A stretch of 64,000 nt of DNA from Diplonema japonicum (taxonomy: Eukaryota > Euglenozoa > Diplonemea > Diplonemida > Diplonemidae). The stretch's first letter is position 1, and the number at the start of each line of letters is the position of its first letter. The notes under the pieces were generated by a model, which saw nothing but the letters and a program-made list of their open reading frames with translations, made no database searches and was not told where the DNA came from. Location: positions 496,001 to 560,000 of the forward strand of contig OZ025686.1 of the NCBI GenBank assembly GCA_964019335.1, written 5' to 3'. A program made the translations under genes and the position numbers. Positions 9,612 to 20,225 of this stretch are shown here, in pieces.

Positions 9612-9912
9612 TTTTTTCAGGTGGTGGGGATAACATGGAAATATAAAGAAGTACATCAGATGTGTTGTTCGCTGTTGACCTCCCTCAGTCATCACCGGTA
9701 GCGCCCAAGTGGGAGAAGCAGATGCTCTGGGTGGTGAACAGGCAGCAAACTACATGGGCTCAGAATCTTGGTTACCCGGGGTGCCCCGGCTGGGGTTGAG
9801 CTGCACACCACACGCATTAAGGCACGACGCAGAACGCAGAAGAAGCTACAGCTAGGCCGAGGTGCGCCCCCTGTAATCAAGTAAGTGGTGCTTGTGCAGG
9901 GTGCCCCCACCG
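9612..9912 (-). repeat. Interspersed repeat, CpG-rich minus-strand copy
   Basis: From CAGGTGGTGGGGATAACATG to GTGCTTGTGCAGG. It retains many CpG sites (ACGACGCAGAACGCAGAAG, GGCCGAGGTGCGCCC) that are lost in copies between 4.8 and 9 kb. It forms the right border of the repeat block as copy A forms the left. Confidence 0.75.
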
Positions 9913-10194
9913 GCTTCCTTTAAATCATCGAGTTTTTTTTCTCTTCAGGTCTTCGGGGTGTGGAACTTTACACGGCCTGCGTTTGTTCCTTTTCCTGCAC
10001 TTTTCCCTACCTTCTTTCTCCCTCCCCTCCCCTTTTTCTCCCACCCCTCTCAGTGGACGCGATCGCAAGAGCCGCACACTGCTAGCATCAACGATAAAAC
10101 CGTGGAATTTCCAACTGTTGTTCACGTTGATACGCTGTTATTACACTGTTATTGTCTCTATACACCACATAAGCAGCACTTCGATTGAGCTGTG

Positions 10195-10807
10195 TCATGA
10201 ACACCTCCACCTTGAGGAGATTAACGAGTCGATGACCTCCCCTGACCCGTTCCGATTAAACACTCCACTGTGTATCTTCCCATTGGTTTCAGAGAAGGTG
10301 TTATAGAGACTCTCAGCTTGGACGGTGGAGGTTCCTTCGTCTAACATACCTGACTGCAACCGTGTCCATACCTCTCCTAATGTCTTGGTCACCTTGTAAG
10401 ATAAAGAGAGGTTGATCCTTGACTTGCTGACTGGGTCGAAAAGATCTTTGAAAAACTTACTCACTCCCCCTTCTGGATCCTTCAGTATCTCACCCATCCC
10501 TGTGTATTGCTCATGGTAACTGGCTTCCGATGAGATTATTGTCAGGAATTTTTCTCTGTGGTGTATGTAAATGTCACCTCTGCGTCTTCCTTAACCTCGT
10601 TGACAAGTTCAGGTGCAGGCGTGGTTTGGGTTCTAAGCTCCTTCACTTCTTAGTAAGTGTTTGCGACCTCTTTGTACACGCGGTCCATTGCTTTGCAAGG
10701 AACTTCTTCTCCTCCTTGAGACTCTTCACTTCTTCTTTCACCTTCTTAAGCTCCTTGAGGGTGTTCTGGAACACTCCTACATTGCTAATTATTGTATCTA
10801 ATTTCAT
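10195..10807 (-). pseudogene. Broken coiled-coil gene of unknown family
   Basis: Three minus-strand frames line up into one coding region. At 10807-10643 there is a Lys/Glu-rich coiled coil (KELKKVKEEVKSLKEEKKFL). At about 10645-10550 (ELVNEVKEDAEVTFTYTTEK) and 10530-10195 (GGVSKFFKDLFDPVSKSRIN and GSGEVIDSLISS) the reading moves into other frames. The breaks lie at a GAAGTGAAG junction and an AAAAA run. No family recognised and no neighbour in the same strand close by. Either a pseudogene or a gene with two sequencing errors; the small number of breaks suggests recent decay. Confidence 0.45.
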
Positions 10808-11103
10808 CTTTATATAAATATGAAAATAATAAATAGAAACCAAATAAAAAATAACCCTCCTTTTTTTTTATAGCTCCTCCATCAGGGAGCACTGACAAGA
10901 GGCAACCGAATGGACCATGTAAGAGTCACTCTGGTTCATGATGCACCATACACCAGAAGTTAAGTATGTACTTGGCTTCTTTGTGGGTGTGCCTGAAAAG
11001 TTATATAACAGTGAGACAGTACACATTTTTTTTTCCCATGTATATTTGTAACCTTCTTTTCTTTCACATCTACACAATTAATAGGTTAGGTTATCATAAC
11101 AAA

Positions 11104-11944
11104 ATGACGGTCGATGATTCCAAGAACTGGGCGGACATGGTGGAGGACGATGGTGGTGAAGAGGCCTTTGAGACGCCCACTGGTGACAAGGTTGAGTGCA
11201 AAACCCTGGAGGATGGGACAAAAGTTCTGACAGAGATTGTGAGCAAAGACGGTGGGAAGTTTAAGGTCACAAAATATATGAAGACAATTAAAAAAGAGAA
11301 AAAAATATACCCTGCTGCAGTGGAAAGACAGAAGCGATGGGTGAAGTTTGGGAAGGCAAAGGACAACTCGGCTGAATTGACTGTGGTGTGTGAACCGTCG
11401 AAGCTTGAGCTTGGGAAGAAAGAAGAAATTGACAAAACGAAAATGGAAAGCGAGATTCAGAAGATGGTGCGTGAGGTCTCGATTGCTGTGGCCGGCGGCG
11501 GTGGTGGTGGTGCTTATGTTGCACCGACGAAGTCCTCTGCGTCAGAGGCGACAGCAGGAGCCACCGACGAGTCTGGGAAGAAGACATATGTTGCCCCTGG
11601 GAGGGGAGCAGGTGAGGCGTCAGGCGGTGACTCTGGCAAACCGCAGAGGGATGACTCATGCACTGTCAGGATCACCAATATCTCGGAAGACATTTCTGAG
11701 GACGACCTTAGATCCTTGTTCACGCAGTATGGGCAGATCTCCAGGTCTTACGTCGCTGTCGATAGGGTATGCAGCACAACACATACACGTACACATGATA
11801 CAGGTCACCAAGGAGAGGCGTGGTTTTGCATTCATCACCTTCAAGAAACAGGAGGACGCAGCCAACGCCATCCGCAACTTGGACAGGCACCCATTCAACC
11901 ACGTTATCCTCAACGTGGGGTGGGCAAAGCCCCCGCAGAACTAG
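11104..11944 (+). CDS. EIF3G: Translation initiation factor eIF3 subunit G
   Basis: Exons 11104-11766 and 11804-11944 encode 267 aa. eIF3g is an RNA-binding subunit of eIF3, which acts on the 40S ribosome in scanning. The N terminus (NWADMVEDDG, then KVTKYMKTIKKEKKIYPAAV ERQKRWVKFGK) is the eIF3g N-terminal domain. A Gly/Ala-rich linker repeats YVAP. The C terminus is an RRM with RNP2-like CTVRITNIS and RNP1-like RRGFAFITF, ending LNVGWAKPPQN, typical of eIF3g. The 37-base intron (GTATGC...ATACAG) lies between VAVDR and VTKERRG inside the RRM; reading through it destroys the RRM, which proves the splice. The start follows an acceptor-like TTAATAG about 18 bases upstream. First gene of the long + strand array. 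Confidence 0.93.
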
Positions 11945-12434
11945 AAACAATCGTCACCAGACGAGAAAGAAAATCAAAGAAAAAAACATCATTTTTAGTG
12001 TGCCCCTCTTTTTTTTCTCTTTTTTTTTTTCTTCCAGACTAACTGAGTGAGCGCGAAAACGCAAACCTTTAAATGTCTGGTGGGCTTTTTTTCTTACCTC
12101 GTTAAATACCCCCCTTCTTTTTTGCCACCTCACATTTTCTGTTTATTCCTTTTGTTGCTTTTTTTTTCTTACATTTCTTTCTTTATTTTTTTCCCAGCCC
12201 ACCTTCTATTGATAGTTTACCCTCACCTTGTCCCCCCTTTTTTTTGATTTTTTCTTCACATACCGTACTTCCACAATGTTCCATTAGCAAAACACAACAC
12301 GAAGACAGAGTAATGCAGTCCTCCCTCCAAACCATGGGTAGCAGGGCAGTGCTCTTATCGTTCTTCTTGTTTAGTACTAGTGCTTTGCTTGTGAGTATTT
12401 GTGCTATTTGAGCATTCCATGCATCCACAGGAAT
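11945..12434. other. Spacer with pyrimidine tracts
   Basis: No gene seen. Mostly T- and C-rich sequence, ending in the acceptor-like CATCCACAG at 12422-12430, four bases before the next ATG. Confidence 0.6.
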
Positions 12435-14231
12435 ATGTCTCACGGACGGGATACGAGAAGACTTTCTTTCGCACCCAATGTGCATGAGGTTGTTGGAGAC
12501 GATGGGACTGTGGAGCCCTTTGGATGGGTCACCAGCGGGGAGGCACCTCTCGAGCGTCATAGCAGTATAGGCAGTGATATGAGCAGGAGGAGGAAGCAGT
12601 CGCGCAGCGGGAGCCTTGCCTTGCAAAGATGGTGGAACAGTGAAAGCATCGGGCAGCCACAGGCACTGAAGGGCGTCACGGCCTTCCATGACGTGGAGGA
12701 GATCGGGTCAGCACTTCGCAAGTGCGCAGACAACACTAGGGAGAGGCTCAAGTCCATCGACGCAGGTGTGCTGTTTCCTGAGCCAGAGGACGCTGAGGAC
12801 ATCGGGGAAGATGAAGAGATTTACAGCCAGCTACCTGAGTCAGACCTCGAATTAGTCAGAACGGAGCTACAGGACAGGGAAGAGCAGCTCCTTCAAGCCG
12901 TGCAGCTTGGGACAGGTCTGCTCGACCAGCTGAACGATGTGAGAGCAGAGGCCGCCCTTAATGAGGAAGTCCTGCAACAGAAGATAGACGAGATGTCCGA
13001 AGAGATGCAAATGCAGAACTCATACATCACAAAGTACAAGACATCTCTGATGTACCTGCTGAACGTGGAGGAGGAGCTTGTCAACAAATCTGTCGAAAAC
13101 GACACGCTACAGACAGAGCTGCAGTCACTCTCGGTACGCGCATCAGATGCCTCGAACATTGCTTGGCAGGAGAAGAAGATGTTCGATGATGAAAAGAAGT
13201 TGGCATTGCGAGAGAAGTTGAACGAGGAGCAGTCGGCCGAAGTGACCATGAAGCTAAGGGAGTTGAACAACTGGAAAGCCAAAGCTGCAAGGACAGAGAG
13301 GTACGAGAGAGAGATGCTTGCTGCGCAGAAAGAAACGCACATCATGGAAAAGGAAGTGCATCGTCTCAAGAAACTTGTGGCTGACAGGGATAACACTGTC
13401 TATGGTCTGAGGACACAGCTCAGCTCACAGCGCGAGGAATGGAACAAAGCTTCGTGCGAGTCGACGATTGCAAGACTGAAGAAAGACGCCGTCGTGATGA
13501 GGAACAAGATCACTGCACAACAGGAGATGCTGCGTAACACAGAGAACGAAGTCCAGCACTACAGAGCGCTTGCTGAGAGGCTCAACAGCAAGACAAAGCA
13601 AGTGGCTTCCGGGACGGCGAAGCAGACGTTGCAGTCCTTGCACAACTCACAGTGCATCAAATTAGCAACCGAGAGAATCCTGTCCGAAATAGCTGCTATG
13701 AAGGATGATTTGTATTCCGAGTTCAACCTGTGGTTGAAGGCAGTGGCCGACATGTCCAGGGATAATAGGGCGCAGGGGGACGTGCTCAGGCGGTTGAGAG
13801 CAGAGAACAGAGTATTGAAGGACAAAGTGATGCAGCAAGAAGTCCTGGACTCGGACATCGGGAAGCAAACGGCACGAGCGAAACTAGTCTATGGCAGCCA
13901 GCTGCTCACAAAGGAAGTGACATCCTTGAGGGATGTGTCCCGTTCTATCCGTTCCCAAGCCTCCGTGAGGCAGGTGACAGAGAAGGAGGTCCAGGAGCTT
14001 GCATGCTCAGTTGCTTCGTTGTCAAAACACTTTGTGGCTTTCTTGGGCACGCTTCTCGGTCCCTCTGAGAAGAAACAAATAGGCATCACCATGGACAGCT
14101 CTCAAGAAGCCATGAGCCCGCATCTAAACAGCTCACGTGTGATAGTGAAGCCCAAGAGGCGTGCGACTGCTGCCACAGGACTGCGATCAGTCCCTCCAGC
14201 ATACTCCAAAGGGAGATTGAAGATGTTCTGA
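12435..14231 (+). CDS. Coiled-coil protein of unknown function (598 aa)
   Basis: Uninterrupted frame of 598 residues with GC-rich codon use. Residues 1-90 are polar and Ser/Arg-rich (MSHGRDTRRLSFAPNVHE, SDMSRRRKQSRSGSLAL) and may be a phosphorylated head. About 110-440 is rich in Glu, Lys, Leu and Gln with heptad-like spacing (for example EEVLQQKIDEMSEEMQMQN and REKLNEEQSAEVTMKLREL), interpreted as long coiled coils. The C-terminal tail is basic (IVKPKRRATAATGLRS). No catalytic motif, signal peptide or membrane segment. The architecture suggests a cytoskeletal or centrosome-type structural protein, but no family is recognised. The start at 12435 is preferred because CATCCACAG ends four bases before it; an in-frame ATG at 12399 lies upstream of that acceptor. 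Confidence 0.8.
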   Translation: MSHGRDTRRLSFAPNVHEVVGDDGTVEPFGWVTSGEAPLERHSSIGSDMSRRRKQSRSGSLALQRWWNSESIGQPQALKGVTAFHDVEEIGSALRKCADNTRERLKSIDAGVLFPEPEDAEDIGEDEEIYSQLPESDLELVRTELQDREEQLLQAVQLGTGLLDQLNDVRAEAALNEEVLQQKIDEMSEEMQMQNSYITKYKTSLMYLLNVEEELVNKSVENDTLQTELQSLSVRASDASNIAWQEKKMFDDEKKLALREKLNEEQSAEVTMKLRELNNWKAKAARTERYEREMLAAQKETHIMEKEVHRLKKLVADRDNTVYGLRTQLSSQREEWNKASCESTIARLKKDAVVMRNKITAQQEMLRNTENEVQHYRALAERLNSKTKQVASGTAKQTLQSLHNSQCIKLATERILSEIAAMKDDLYSEFNLWLKAVADMSRDNRAQGDVLRRLRAENRVLKDKVMQQEVLDSDIGKQTARAKLVYGSQLLTKEVTSLRDVSRSIRSQASVRQVTEKEVQELACSVASLSKHFVAFLGTLLGPSEKKQIGITMDSSQEAMSPHLNSSRVIVKPKRRATAATGLRSVPPAYSKGRLKMF

Positions 14232-14295
14232 TATAATGTATCACCACTCTCCATGTCCATGTCCCCCCCCCCCCCCCCCCCATCCCCTCCCTACT

Positions 14296-14304
14296 TATAA
14301 AAGG
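14296..14304 (+). promoter_or_regulatory. TATA-box-like TATAAAAGG
   Basis: An exact TATAAAAGG lies about 48 bases before a predicted hairpin and 66 bases before a CAG|GTAAGA donor-like sequence. It could drive a 5'-UTR exon of the CCCH gene or a small RNA gene. Sequence match only. Confidence 0.35.
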
Positions 14305-14343
14305 TTGAGATGCCGCTACCTGATGCGTGCCCCTCCTTGCGTC

Positions 14344-14403
14344 AATTCTTTACACAGCCATGTACCGCAGGTAAGACAAGTAAGCGGCTGTGGTCGAAGA
14401 ATT
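14344..14403 (+). other. Two-step hairpin containing a splice-donor-like site
   Basis: AATTCTT (14344-14350) pairs with AAGAATT (14397-14403), and CACAGCC (14353-14359) pairs with GGCTGTG (14386-14392), leaving a 26-base loop that contains CGCAG|GTAAGAC (donor after 14370). It may be a structured 5' leader exon or a small RNA. A T-rich TTAATTTTTTTC follows at about 14466. Confidence 0.35.
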
Positions 14404-15075
14404 AATACCTTAACAAAGCACCTCACCCGATGATCCCATGCTCTTTTGATGCTTTTGTTATACTCCTTAATTTTTTTCTTTCTTTTTTGCGAGCTGACTA
14501 CCGACTTCCCTCCATATTATGTTCCCTCCCCTTCACCCCCCTCAGCGAGGGAAGAAACAAAGAAGAGAGCAAACAAGAAAAAAAAGACACCCGAGTTTTT
14601 TTTCCTTTTTCTTTTTCGGTTTTTTTTCTTCCACACTCTGGTCTTTATGTGCTTTTAATTCTTTTCCCATAACCCTCCGCTCCCTTTTATATTCCCATTC
14701 TTTTACGGCACTAACCGTCCTACTTATCACACGTTATGTTCTGTTCACTTTCCTCTTGAAAGGCGTCACCCGACTGTCCAGTGGAGCGGACATGTGCATA
14801 TAACAGTTCCTTGCCCCAGGCACCACGAAGCCTCCAGGCCCATTCCTGGTGCCATGAATAGCCAACACGGAGCTCTTGAAGACCCCGCTGCTTAATCTTC
14901 GGCTGAGCCACCTAGACCTTGCTTGGTAAGAGAGTATGTTTGCTTTTGTCGCACAGGTCGGTGCGTTACACACCAAAACCTTCGGGCCTTCCCCTGCACA
15001 TACCCCAACTACTTTGCTTGTTTATTTACTTCGTACTTCACCAGCTTACCACAGGTACACTCCCATACAAGAACA
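14404..15075. other. Spacer upstream of the CCCH gene
   Basis: No gene seen. Pyrimidine-rich with A runs, ending at the acceptor-like CTTACCACAG (about 15045-15054), 21 bases before the ATG. If the donor at 14370/14371 is used, this would be a 5'-UTR intron. Confidence 0.5.
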
Positions 15076-16296
15076 ATGGTCAATGCCAAGTGGATGCCTC
15101 AGTTTATGATGGTTGCCCCTCAGCCACCTATCAACTTCCACCAGGTGATCCAACCGCAGCATTTGATCCACCAACAACACTTTGACCAACTTCAGCACCA
15201 GCAGCAGCAACAACAGCAGCTGCAGCAACAACAACAGCAGCAGCAACAGCAGAGCCGGCACGGGATGACTGTAGGGTGCATGCCTGTGCTCTTCGATATC
15301 GAGAAGGTCAACAATGCCGAGAAAGGAGGGCTGAACCCGCTGGTGGAGGTGGTGAAGAATCTCGACAAGTGGGGCATTACTGTGACCGATCCATTGGAGA
15401 AAAGGAAAGTGGCGTGTCCCCTGTTCAAGATATGGGTCACAAACGGGCTTCTTGACAGCAGCAGTAAGTCGCACACACACTCCATCTGCATCCTGTACCA
15501 GAACGGGAGGTGCAAGGTTGAGAACAACTGCAATCAGATCCACGTGGACCGGGTGTACTACGCACAGCAGAGAACAGGCGTCCCGTGCTGCGCTGAGCAC
15601 TACGACTTCTTCACATCGTCCCTGCTCGCTGCTAACGTAGTGCAGCTGCCTGTTGTTATCCTCATCGTGACGCTGAAGGGTGTCAGGGTGCCTTATATCT
15701 GGCCCGCAAACCTCGTGTCGCTGTCGCTGGGGCTGGCTCACTGTCCCGTGAAGAAGATCGACGGCAGGGACTGCATGATCATCGAGTCCAGCAGGGTGTG
15801 CCAAGTCTGGCAGGGAGCTAGGTGTTCGTACGGGAAGGAGTGTAACTATGTGCACCTGTGCAGGAAGGTGTACGAGAATCTGCCCAAAGACGCTGCTGCG
15901 CACAGGGTAAAGAAGGCCCCTTCGTCCGTAAACTCGTCGGCCAGCACGGTCACGCTGACTCCGCCTGCTTCGCAGTTGCCATTGAAGACAGTGCCATTGC
16001 CACCACCGCTGCCCTCTGCAGGCCAGACTGCCCGCGACAACGACAACACTGGCTTCGTCACTCGAGCGAGCACCACGCGCGACTTCATCAGCATCCAGTC
16101 CACCGAGCCCATGCAGGCACCGCCCCTCACCAATACGGAGAGCATGGAAGACCTCGTGTCACATCTGCCGCTCTCCTTCTCCAGAGAGTCTTCTCCCATC
16201 GCTCCTGTCGATGACGAAGTTCTAATTAACTTCGCAAGCAAGTTCACACGGCAACCGTGTACTCAGCCCACTACCTCACCTGCCGCTGCCGAATAG
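15076..16296 (+). CDS. CCCH-type zinc-finger protein, Q-rich N terminus
   Basis: A 406-aa intronless frame. Residues 1-65 are Met/Pro/Gln-rich with a poly-Q stretch. About 130-160 contains CILYQNGRC, NNC and QIH, and about 240-265 contains CQVWQGARC, KEC and YVH; both match the Cys-Cys-Cys-His spacing of CCCH fingers, which usually bind single-stranded RNA. Between the fingers is a hydrophobic region (LPVVILIVTLKGVRVPYIWP), probably folded core rather than membrane. The C-terminal 120 residues are Ser/Thr/Pro-rich and look disordered. The likely role is post-transcriptional mRNA regulation, inferred from the fingers alone. The start at 15076 follows an acceptor-like TTACCACAG; the upstream extension of the frame is pyrimidine-rich spacer. 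Confidence 0.8.
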   Translation: MVNAKWMPQFMMVAPQPPINFHQVIQPQHLIHQQHFDQLQHQQQQQQQLQQQQQQQQQQSRHGMTVGCMPVLFDIEKVNNAEKGGLNPLVEVVKNLDKWGITVTDPLEKRKVACPLFKIWVTNGLLDSSSKSHTHSICILYQNGRCKVENNCNQIHVDRVYYAQQRTGVPCCAEHYDFFTSSLLAANVVQLPVVILIVTLKGVRVPYIWPANLVSLSLGLAHCPVKKIDGRDCMIIESSRVCQVWQGARCSYGKECNYVHLCRKVYENLPKDAAAHRVKKAPSSVNSSASTVTLTPPASQLPLKTVPLPPPLPSAGQTARDNDNTGFVTRASTTRDFISIQSTEPMQAPPLTNTESMEDLVSHLPLSFSRESSPIAPVDDEVLINFASKFTRQPCTQPTTSPAAAE

Positions 16297-19200
16297 TGTG
16301 ACCAGTGTCCCTTCCTTGTTGTAAACACTACTAGTTATAACCCTTCTGAAGGGTGCGAACGAAAGTCTGAAAGTCAAGTTGAACGGAAAGGCTCCAACAA
16401 GAAAGGAACGAAAAAAAAAAAATGGGAAAAAAAAACACAGAAAAAAAAAGGGAGAAATAAGTGGGGGAAGTGTAAACTGGCAAGCAAAAGGGAGAAGTGA
16501 GGTTTCTTTTTTTGCCTGCCAAGCCACCCCCTGCACCCTGTGCTATGCTGCAAAGCCATCTTTGCTATTTTTATACTTTTCTATACTCTAACTGCCTTGT
16601 CTTTTTTTTTTTCCTCTTTCTTTTCCTCTTTTTTTTCCAGCTATCATTTGTGTTATAACTAACGAGACATCGCCTTTCAGGTGGCATAAGGACAGCGAAG
16701 GCCCTGCTGTGCTCCAGCAGGGCTGCTATGCTGCCGTTGTGGATGGGGCCTGGCCAATAGAATTACTTCCACCGTCCCACCCATGCTATCTGCACCCGCC
16801 CTTCTTATGTGTCATTTGCCAATATGTCACTCCTGAGTGGGCATCCATGTCCTTCGCATCTTCGTGAGTTGTGGCGGGTTGCTCTTACTTTTCCTTACTA
16901 CATTTCCGAAGTATTTTTTCTTCTTCTTTGGGAGCGCGAAAATGCGAAACCTTGAACCAGTTTTTTTTTTTCTTTTCCTCCATGTGACATAAACATATAA
17001 AAAAAATAAAATAAAAAAGAACAGGGAAAGGACACAGCAACAGAAACCCCGAAATGGAAAAAGAGGAAAAAAAATATTGGAATTTTTTTCTCATCTGTTG
17101 TCCTCTTCCCCCCCAAAAAAAAATGTTCCAAAAAAAAAAGAGGGGGGATTTATAGGATGTTCCCTTTCTTTGTACGCACAACCTCTTTCGTTTCGCCATT
17201 CCACGCATATTTTTTGTTTTAAAAACTTTTTTTTTATGATGAACAGAAACGCTTGTTATTGTAAGTATCGAAGAAAAAAAAAAGAATATTCTGGCAGCGT
17301 AGCAAAGTATCTCTTTTTAATTAAGTACACGGCAGAATGGGCCAAACACAAAAATGAGGCGATTGCCTTTAAGGTGATCCTGTCGTTTACTGCAAGTTTC
17401 CCTTCAAAGACCGTTATGTGCACAAGTGATGTTGCAATCAAAGAAATAACTTGCCTATACCCCCATTTTTTTTTTTTTTTTTTGCCTTCTCAAGTTTTTT
17501 TTCTTCGTTCTCTCGATATTGTTATTTAGTTTTTGCCCCCCCAACCCACTGGCCCTTCATCTGGAACAAAAGGAAAAGGAGAATGGAGCATTTCAAATAA
17601 AGCACTTTACATACCATACCTGACTCCTTCTGAACATGCCTAGTTTTTTCTCCTCTTCACTCCCATTCCTATCCCCCTTTGGTTGTTAAACACAAAAGTG
17701 TCTATTTTTTTTTTTAGAGGGGTTTTGTTTTAAAAACAGTTTTTTTTTTTTTTTTTCAAAAAAAAAAAATAATACGAGAGTGTCTTCCCCTCTCTCTCCT
17801 CCCTTCCTCAGTTATGCAAAAAAGAAAAAAAAAAAGAAAAAGGAAAGAAAAAAAAAGTGAACAGTTGAACGAAAATTGTTAAACATTCAGACATTTCACA
17901 CTTCGTCACCTCGTCTTCTTTTGTCCGCTCCCACACCCCCCCCCATGTATTTTCCACCTTGTTTTTTTTTTTAAAGTACACACTTTCGAAGGCTCGACAG
18001 AAGAGAACAAAAAAAAAAAAAAAGAAAAGAGAAAAAAAGAAATAGATCGAAACAGTTATATCATACTAGTGCTAAGGGAATGTGTCCCTGCTATTTTTTT
18101 TTTATATTTTTTTTTTTATTTATCCCCACCGTCACAGCTTCTTTGGGCTAGACAAACAAAAATAGTATGACATTTTTTTTTTTTTATTATTATTATTCAC
18201 TGTTCATACCTTGCAACCTAAACTACTTTCTTTTAATATAATTTCAGGATATCTTTAGACTCACGACAAAAAAAAAAATCCTTAAAAATCAAACCCCGCG
18301 ACAAAATCCTGAAATTTCTAAAAAAAAAAAAAAAGTAGCCTTAAAATTTTTAGATTGCAAGGGTATAGCTGTTATAAAAAAAAGTTTCCAACCCCCCCCC
18401 CCCCTCCCCCCCTCAGGAAATTGCCACTGTTTAGATTCAGTTTTCTTTGATCTTCTTTAAAAGAAACTTTTCTAAACCCCCTTCCCAACTGCGAGTGGTG
18501 ATCTCTTTAGAAAAAGTAAATTTTGTTCCAAAAAAAAAAAAATGAAACAGAGGCAGAGCCTTCTCCTCCCCTTCTTTTTGAACCCCTCTCCTTTTATCTA
18601 CCCATACTCTTTGCCCCAACAATAAAGAAAGTTAGTTTTCCCCTTTACCCCCTTTGTTCCCTTCTCTCTCCTTTGTTGTTAGTATTCTTTTTTTCTTTCA
18701 GTACAGCGAAGGGAGTACCTTGAGCCTACCCACGTCATCGACATCTCTGAGACAGAGGCAATTTTTTTTTTTGTTGAATACCTTGTCACTCCAAGGCAGT
18801 ACGGGGCGTTGGCGTGATTCCTTTAGAGATATGAGGGTTGGACCGTGCACAGATTTGGTAACGCACCTAGTTGGTCCTATGGGACTGCTCTATGTCGATT
18901 GAGCCGGGGGAGCTTCTCTTCTTTTTTTTTATTTATTAATTGTTCCCTTTCCCTACTCAAAGCCTTGCCAGACCTTTGGGTTCTTCCTTGACCAGTTCCC
19001 GTTTTTGTTTCAATGTTTTCCCTTTTTTTTAAAGTTTCAGCTTTTTGGGTATTCTTTTTTTTGGGGGGGGGTGAATCTTTCCTTTTCCAAATGTAAAAAA
19101 AAAGTTCTTCACTCCTTGTTGTTTTTTTTTCTTTGATGGAACACCCCCATTTTTTTTTGTCGTTTAACGCCCTCACCGTTATGTGATGGCACGTGGGTGT

Positions 19201-19850
19201 TGGTCAGGCCTTGCTGATACCCACTGTCATCACTCATGATTGTAATTTAGCACGTCGCTGCTTTATAGGGGATTTGTAAAAAAAGAAACAAAAAAAAAGA
19301 AACAAAAAAGGGCAGCATCAGAAAAGGGCCATTTGTGTGCCGGGTCCATTCTGACACCTTTTATTTATTTTTTGCCAAAAGGAAAGGGGGGGGGGGGAGA
19401 AAGAAAGAAAGAAAGAAAGAAAGAAATCCACTTTCAGTGTAGGGGTTTTTTTGTTCTCTCTTCTCCCTCCCCCCCCCCCCCCCGCAATATTCTTTTTTTT
19501 TTAAAAAGAAAACAAATACCAAAAGAAAGAATACTATCATGTTTTCCATCACCAGCCCATTATAGTCCCCCCCCTTCTACCCTGCAGTAAGTTTTTTTTT
19601 TGTTTTGTGTTTTAAAGTTCTGTTTTTCCCACCACTTGCGGCCCCAATACCCCCCTTCCCTCCATCCACTCTGAGGCCGCTCAGTTCGCTGCAAACATTT
19701 TTTATTATTTTTTTTATATTAATACTAGTGGGGTTGCCCTGTTTTCAAGAAGGGCAAGAAAACAATCTAACTTCTAAATTCTTCGGCATCCCCCAATATC
19801 CCCCCTCCCCACCTCTGTATTGAGAAATCAGAATTTTTATTTACCTCCGC

Positions 19851-19887
<37 letters not shown>

Positions 19888-20192
19888 GCATGTGAAAGAA
19901 AACAGCGCACCATGTTTGCCGTTCTTAGGAACGAACAACCAAGAAGAAAGAAAATAGAACTCAAAAGAAGGGAAAAAAAAAATGAAATTAAAAAATTCGC
20001 AAAGCTACCTTTCACCCCCCCCCCCCTTTACAGTAAAGAGAGTTTTAAATATTTTACTGCCTTATAAAAGAAATACTCCGTTTGCCGAAAATAATAAAAA
20101 AAAGAAAATACCCGTGAGAGAAATCTTGAATTCCTTATTTTTTCCCGCCAGAGACATAGAGGGTACAATGTGGAGACCAAAATTGTCATTGT

Positions 20193-20225
<33 letters not shown>

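Noticed and set aside
14344-14480. Definite spliced-leader RNA gene
   Set aside because: Hairpin, donor and T-rich stretch are suggestive, but there is no match to a known leader and no second copy; kept only as a finding.
15046-15903. 285-codon minus-strand frame opposite the CCCH gene
   Set aside because: Leu-rich product is the antisense of CAG repeats and biased codons.
19381-19430. GAAA tandem tract considered as a CRISPR-like or satellite array
   Set aside because: Simple microsatellite; no spacers and no repeat-spacer periodicity anywhere in the window.
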